From: Sclerodactyla briareus
Taxonomy: Eukaryota; Echinodermata; Holothuroidea; Dendrochirotida; Sclerodactylidae
Assembly: GCA_026419785.1 (NCBI GenBank)
Contig: JAODTK010005675.1
Location: 87,479-151,478 of the forward strand
Length of the DNA: 64,000 nucleotides
Reading direction: 5' to 3'
Of the stretch, positions 58,758-64,000 are shown piece by piece (the first letter of the stretch is position 1; every line of letters begins with the position of its first letter). The notes under the pieces were generated by a model that made no database searches, was not told the DNA's origin, and was given only the letters and a program-made list of their open reading frames with translations. A program made the position numbers and the translations under genes.

Positions 58758-58960
58758 TACTAACCTCGATAGAAGTTTAAGTAGGTGTGTGGGGGGGGGT
58801 GGGGTGGGAGGAACTATATCAGGAACAATTAACTATATAGTCTACTTTTAGATTTCGAGATACCTTTCAATTTGAATTATGACAACATTTTATGAACCTC
58901 TGACAATTTTTTTTTTTTTTGGGGGGGGGGCCCAATGGGCACGACGCCACTGGCTCTTTC

Positions 58961-60915
58961 TGAATTCACATGCCCAACACATACTCGTTATGCTTTCATG
59001 AGTTTATTTTTATTGCTCCAGTAGAGGGGGAAAAACGAAGGTCGCACTTATCCTGGTTGGGTGGGCGCATATCCATTCACAGTTGTTGAAGGGAACCCCC
59101 CTGCCCCCCCCCCTCCACCCCCCGCCCGCGTATCCCCCATTAATACACTCCAAAGCGCCTGTAGGCATTTGATGGGAGATAATATAAGTTGGGGTGTAGA
59201 AACGTCATTATTAGCCTATGCACACCTTCACTCTCTCAAGACTCAAACGATAGGTTGCAGTATTCCAAGGCGAAAAAGGATCTTGGCAGTCCCTCCCCCT
59301 CAAAAAGTTATGGCCTTCTCGAAACTGTGCGCGCATTCAACAACAACTCACATAGTATGGCCCAGCGCCAGCGCAGCGAGCGAGTCCGAGTGGAGCTATC
59401 GCCGGTGCATGTGCACCTGTACGTGCGACTGCTGTAGCGCGCTTACGTACGGACGTCGCGCGCACAGGGTCGCACTGCATCCGGCCAGGGTACCCCAGGG
59501 AGTGAAACTGAAACTGAAAGCTGGCTGGACAGAAAATTGACTGCAACGAGCATATCTGGTGATTTGATTGCTTTCTTCACCGTCGGGGCTCGCTAACATC
59601 GTTTCGATGATCTCTCTTTTCCGATGATGCAGCATGAAGTCCACCTATGGGATAGATAGTCACACAGGGACAAAATCCGACGAACCTTTGAAGGCCTAGA
59701 ATTAGGCCTAACTTTTTTCTGCTACAGTACAAAGTTAAAGCCGACTGAAGCTAAACGGTAGCCATAACTTAGTTCTGAAAAGTCATCGATCGTCCATAAT
59801 CCTTGCCCGGAATACGTATTAGAAGTAGCCTAGGACCTCCAATACTTCGTAGTCTCATCGATTCTTGATTATTTCGAATGTCCCGGTATATATTTTTACT
59901 TGTTGTATACCATCAATTCCCAGTTATTCCTCCCTCATTTGGGTATATTGCATACATAATGTATACGGGAGTTATCAGCAAGTGCTCCCGATCTCCTACA
60001 CGGTACCTAACAATGCGTTGTTTTTGGTGGGCTATGTTTTTTTGTGTAGTTTCTTTCCCTTCTTGGTTTTGTTTTTCACTGTTGCTGCCCGGCTTTAACG
60101 AGTTCAGTTTGCTGCCATGTGCACCAGCGAGTAGCATATCCCTATCCTTTGGTAGGATCACAGTGTGTGTATTACGCAACGTGGGCCTAATGTTATTTGT
60201 CACACCCTGAGGGTTTTTAATTATAATCGTTTGCAGTTGTTATACTCCCTGTTTTTTTTTCAGCGTTCGTGTAGCTTTTTTTTTTGCACAGTACAAAATA
60301 TTGATGGAACTATTTCACCTCTTGTGCCTACTGGAAGATAATGGTAGGCTATATGAACCCTAGCCTACCTGAAACCTTTTTGATGTACGTGATGTGAGAA
60401 GAACTGTCCATTGACTTTGTGTGCAGGGTATATAGCTTTTGCGGTGGGTGATATATCGCTAAGATTGTAGCAACTAGGCCCCCCACTCCTCGAGTCTGTA
60501 ACCCCATTTTGATTTAAGACAGCTCATTTGTCCTTTTGTTTGTATTCCCACTTTCCTCTTTTTCAGTCAGTTCGCTTGAATTTCCCTTTTTTGTATTTAT
60601 AAATATCATGATTCGGGTAACGTGCTTTGCGCGCAATTAACGATACTTCTTTCTGTCATCTTCTCTACCTTCTTCTTTCTTTTCTTCGTCTTTATACGGT
60701 GACAGTACTGACATTAGCTCCACCATGTCAATTAACAGCAATTTGCATCGACTGGCCGTGGCTTGGCTGTCGGTAATTGTTATAACAATCAATTGTGTAT
60801 AATGATTGAGATTGGGTAGGGGTTAGATTCACGTACAAACCATGCGGAAATAGTTGTAAAATCGCACATTTGACAACTCAAGGCATTTTTCTTTCTTACG
60901 ATTCATTGAACGAGA
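58961..60915. other. No accepted gene; CpG-containing patch at 59,340-59,500
   Basis: The 159-codon plus frame (59,061-59,540) starts in a proline run encoded by C-homopolymers and lacks a domain. The 110-codon frame (59,878-60,210) is hydrophobic but overlaps an equally long opposite frame. A CpG-rich patch precedes the GAAACT repeat at 59,501-59,520. Confidence 0.45.
59501..59520 (+). promoter_or_regulatory. ISRE/IRF-like tandem GAAACT motif
   Basis: gtgaaactgaaactgaaag gives three GAAA cores at 6-base spacing, the arrangement bound by interferon regulatory factors in animals. It lies just downstream of a CpG-containing patch, but no gene is recognised next to it. A chance or microsatellite-like origin is possible. 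Confidence 0.3.
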
Positions 60916-63300
60916 GTCCAGGGAATCCATGCAGTCATGACAGTGTGTGTATATGTAGGGTCGGGGGTTAGGGTTAGTGACATACAATACATATCTTTAT
61001 GTTAGGGCTATATGTAATGCCTTGGAATAACTCGAACCCCCACCTGAATGGATGAAGCTCATACTTTGGTAATGTGGATGTGTGTTCCCCATGATGGAGT
61101 GCATGAACCCTATTGTTTTTGGGGTCCAGGTCAGAGGTCACCCAGAGTCAAAGTCTAAAACCTTGTGTGCACGATAATTCCTGAATACTTGGTCTGGAAA
61201 ATTGGGTCGAAATTTGGTGGTTATTAATCTTTTCTCATGGGGAGTACAGGCACCTATTGTTTTTGGTATAAATCGGGGGGCAGAACTTTTGGTACAAAAT
61301 TACATTTGTGAGAAGCCACTAATTTTGGGCCAATTTTGGTTCGTAAACAAAACTCGACCCCACCTGGGATGCTAAGCGCATTTGGTATGTGTGTCCCCCA
61401 TATTGGGGACATGAACCCTATCGTTTTGGTGTCAGGTCAGAGAGCATCAGAGGTCGGGGAGTCTGGAAAACAGGTGAACCTGATCAGTCCAGAATGGTTA
61501 ATCTGACTCATGTTTGAAATTTGGTGTGATAGCTTTTCTTATAGGAGTACATGAACCATATTGGTTTTTGTTTATGTCGGGGTGAATTTTGGTCAAAATG
61601 GGAATTTGTGAAAAGTCATATTTTGGCCAAGTTTTGTCTTGTGAACACGATAACTCTTCCCCACCCGGATGTATGACCTCCTACTTGGTATATGTGTTTC
61701 CCTATGGTGAGTGCCATGAGCCTTAATTGTTTTTGGGGTCAGGTTCAAGGTCCCATAGGTCAAAGGCTGGAAGACCTTGTCAACATGATAAGTCCAGGAT
61801 GGTTGGTCCTGATCAGGTTGAAATTTTGTGTGTTGACTTTCTTATGGGAGTACAGGACCCTATTGTTTTTGGGATATAGGTCAGAGGTGAATTTTGGTCA
61901 AAATATCAGTTTTGAAATCCATATTTGGACCAATTTCCTGCTTGTAAACACGATAACTCGTCCCCACGTGGATGGATGATGCTCATACTTGGTATGTGTG
62001 TTCCTGCATTGTGGTGCATGCAACCCTATTGTTTTGGTGTCATGTCAGAGCCTCAGAGGTCAAAGTCTCTGAAAACCTTGTGAACATGATAAGTCCAGAA
62101 TGGTTGTCTGATAGGTTTGATTTGGTGGTGTGTAGCTTTTATGGGGAGTACCCTATTGTTTGGGATAGGTTCGCGGGGTTGAATTTTGGCAAAATAGAAA
62201 ATTTTGGAAGGCAATTGTATTTTGGCCAATTTGGCTGTGAACACAAAACTTGACCAAACTGGATCGGATGAGCTCATATTGGTGTGTGTGTTTCCCAGAT
62301 GAGTACATGAAACCCTATCGTTCTGGGTGTAGGTTCTGGGCACTGAGGTTAAAGTCTGAAAACCTTGTGAACAGATAAGTCAGAAGGTTGGTCTGAACGG
62401 TTTGGACAATTTATGTGTAGCTTGCTAATGGAGTTCAGGAACCCTATTGTTTTTGGTATAGGCCGGGTGGAATCTTGGTCAAAAATAGTAATTTTGTGAA
62501 CGTTGATATTTTGCCCCCCCCAAATTTTTGGCTCAATGTGAACCTGGATGGTGAGGCTCGACTGGGTATTTGGTATTCCACATGATGAGTTACAGGGACC
62601 CCTCGTGTTTTTTTTTTGGTCAGGTCAGCGGTTATTCAAGGGCCACCAGAGGTCAAAGTCTGAAAACCTTGTGAACATGATAAGCCCAGGATGGTTGGTC
62701 TGATCGGTTTTAATTTGGTGTGGTCTTTTTTATGGTGAGTACAAAACCCTATTGTTTGTGTATAGGTCGGTGAATTTGTCAAATCGAAAAATTTTTGAAA
62801 ATTGATTATTTTGGCCATTTTGGCTTTTGAACACCATAACGTGACCCCACCTGGATGGATGAAGCTCATCTTGGGTGTGTGTTCCCCATGATGAGTACAT
62901 GAACCCTATCGTTCTGGGTCAGTCTGAGGTCACTGGAGGTTAAATTCTGAAACCCTTGAACACGATCAGATCCCAGAAGGTTGGTCTGAACGGTTTGAAT
63001 TTTATGTGTAGCTTGCTTATGGGAGTTCAGGACCCCTCTTGGTTTTTTTGTTATAGCCGGATGTGAATCTTGGAAAAATAGGAATGTTGTGAAAAGTTGA
63101 TATTTTGGCCAATTGGCTCAATCAATGTGAACCTGGATTGATGATGCTCATACTTGGATGTGTATTCCACATGATGAGTACAAGGACCCTATTGTTTTTG
63201 GTCAGCAGCGGGTTTATTCAAATTCACCAGAGGTCAAAGTCCCTGAAAACCTTGTACACACGATGAGTCCAGAATGGTTTGTCTATCAGTGGAAATTTAC
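60915..63300 (+). repeat. Array of eight diverged AGGTCA-rich units of about 280-320 bp
   Basis: The head is ggaatccatgcagtcatgac (60,927-60,946) followed by a short GT tract. Units are marked by actcgaccccacctggatgg-like words at about 61,030, 61,352, 61,653, 61,956 and 62,247, and by acctggatgg at about 62,542, 62,850 and 63,131. Each unit then has gctcatacttgg, catgatgagtacatgaaccc, tattgtttttgg, an AGGTCA cluster, agtctgaaaaccttgtgaac, gataagtccagaatgg and ttttggtcaaaat. It is non-coding. The same family occurs at 33.3-36.4, 37.4-39.5, 41.2-41.9 and 49.7-50.0 kb. Confidence 0.85.
61128..61140 (+). promoter_or_regulatory. Perfect AGGTCA direct repeat (DR1) in the first array unit
   Basis: AGGTCA, one base, AGGTCA. 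This is the site type bound by nuclear receptor dimers in animals. Later units keep parts of an AGGTCA-1-AGGTCA-4-AGGTCA pattern. Binding is an inference; the site may simply be part of the repeat consensus. Confidence 0.4.
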
Positions 63301-63317
63301 TATGATGCTTTCTAGTG

Positions 63318-63395
63318 CTGGATCGAGTCCTCTCATCCGAGTCCCGGTCATTGGCTTCTGAGTCTGAGTCACCGAGTCCTAGTCCTCGAGTCTAT
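63318..63395 (+). repeat. GAGTC/CGAGT-rich low-complexity patch
   Basis: The words gagtcc, cgagtc and gagtct recur at the right edge of the 300-bp array, like the stretch at 26,345-26,490. Confidence 0.7.
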
Positions 63396-64000
63396 TCCCA
63401 TTAAGGACCTGTGGCTAATCAGTAACAAATTTAAGGCATAACTTGATAACCCGCTGTATTGCTTGTTACCATGCCCTGTTGTAAATGCAAATCCGCTACT
63501 AATTAACATGTAGAATGTAACCTGTACTGACATATAAAGAACTTTATTATTTAATAGAGGACTGAGCCTGCTCCTAATCATGACGGTTGCCAAATATCAA
63601 AGGCCATGCCTACTGATCACCCTGATAGATGCGAGGGCATAATGACTAGCTGACTATCCATCGATTCCAGAATCGATTCTGAAATCTTTGGTGTCAGGTA
63701 AATCTGGCATGTTTAGAAAGTGTTACGTAATGTTGCAGGATGTCAGGGCAAAAGCAATTGCACCCAATAAATCAACGAGATACACCGAGAGAATTACACC
63801 CCTGCCGGTAACTTCCCCTATGATCTATTCACATCAAGTTACCATGTAGCGGAAAAGGGGAGTGACCCACTGCCTGCAACGACAGTATGATATCACTTAT
63901 TAAAGAGCACATGGTTTGAGGAAGAGTATCCTAAACATACACCGGCACAGGTGAAATGAAAGCTAGGGTATAAATCTTCTCTAATACAGATCGTAATTTG
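63396..64000. other. No recognised feature
   Basis: There is no gene, repeat partner or low-complexity DNA beyond short runs. Confidence 0.55.

Larger units (their letters stand above)
52733..58952 (+). mobile_element. hAT-like element, second copy of the 8,244-10,379 family, opened by two nested insertions
   Basis: The left end is CAGGGGCGTCGTGC (52,733). The right end read inward is CAGTGGCGTCGTGC (58,952). The flanks gcctcttc (52,725-52,732) and gctctttc (58,953-58,960) are a plausible decayed 8-bp duplication. Family sequence occupies 52,733-53,479, 56,932-58,029 and 58,758-58,952, about 2.04 kb in total against 2.14 kb for the other copy. The order of blocks is the same (agatagcaggacaag, atgatgggtttcagatgggtcag, gcggcacc palindrome units, acagacatattcg, and the acaattaactata block). 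The two gaps are later insertions. No coding capacity. Confidence 0.85.

Noticed and set aside
59061..59540. 159-codon plus-strand frame as a gene
   Set aside because: It begins with prolines from C-runs, has no domain or conserved motif, and long frames also exist on the opposite strand over the same bases.
60961..60976. Telomere repeat (ggggttagggttag)
   Set aside because: Only two units, inside the head of the 300-bp array; too short to call an interstitial telomere.
60915..63300. CRISPR-like array
   Set aside because: The repeats are about 300 bp, strongly diverged and lack uniform spacers; the context is eukaryotic and there are no cas genes.
1..64000. Bacterial or viral gene cluster, operon or defence system
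   Set aside because: There are no dense long open frames, no ribosome-binding-site pattern and no conserved cluster; the content is decayed eukaryotic repeats.

Overview
The window looks like a piece of a large animal genome, most likely a marine invertebrate deuterostome such as an echinoderm. That placement rests only on repeat style (CR1/L2-like LINE remnants, a tRNA-derived SINE, hAT-like termini, AGGTCA-rich minisatellites, long G/C homopolymers) and is an inference. I see no bacterial gene organisation, no operon, no intact host gene and no intact autonomous transposon. The only recognisable coding material is decayed reverse transcriptase in four places, one short zinc-finger-like fragment and one candidate cysteine-rich exon. 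All other open frames are short, unconserved in composition, or run through homopolymers and low-complexity DNA.

Layout. 1-5.8 kb: repeat modules, including a candidate hAT-like element (about 1.03-2.89 kb) and a partial copy of the element found whole at 24.5-25.8 kb. 6.8-7.1 kb: a tRNA-derived SINE on the minus strand. 8.24-10.38 kb: a complete non-coding hAT-like element with five internal repeats. 12.5-14.9 kb: a pyrimidine-rich degenerate tandem array of about 155 bp with a larger duplication of about 470 bp. 16.5-18.2 kb: a CR1/L2-like LINE on the minus strand. 18.8 and 21.4 kb: two SINE fragments. 22.48-23.88 and 34.11-35.77 kb: two copies of one hAT-like non-autonomous family, the first with exact 8-bp target duplications. 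24.53-25.77 kb: another such element with exact 8-bp duplications.

33.3-42 kb is dominated by a dispersed minisatellite of about 300 bp carrying repeated AGGTCA half-sites. It occurs in both orientations and is interrupted by two of the hAT-like elements. 41.9-45.8 kb holds an inverted repeat pair around an RTE-type reverse transcriptase remnant. 47.9-49.4 kb is a plus-strand LINE remnant. 52.73-58.95 kb is a nested stack: a second copy of the 8.24-10.38 kb element, opened by two later hAT-like insertions, one of which carries a LINE remnant. 60.9-63.3 kb is the clearest array of the 300-bp minisatellite.

How the parts relate: several transposon families with different interiors share the same end architecture (CAGGGGCG-like terminus, a G/C homopolymer, then a GC-rich palindrome 55-90 bp inside) and 8-bp target duplications. 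They repeatedly land in one another and in the minisatellite arrays, so relative insertion order can be read from the sequence. All comparisons were made by eye; identities, exact boundaries and family names need alignment and database searches.
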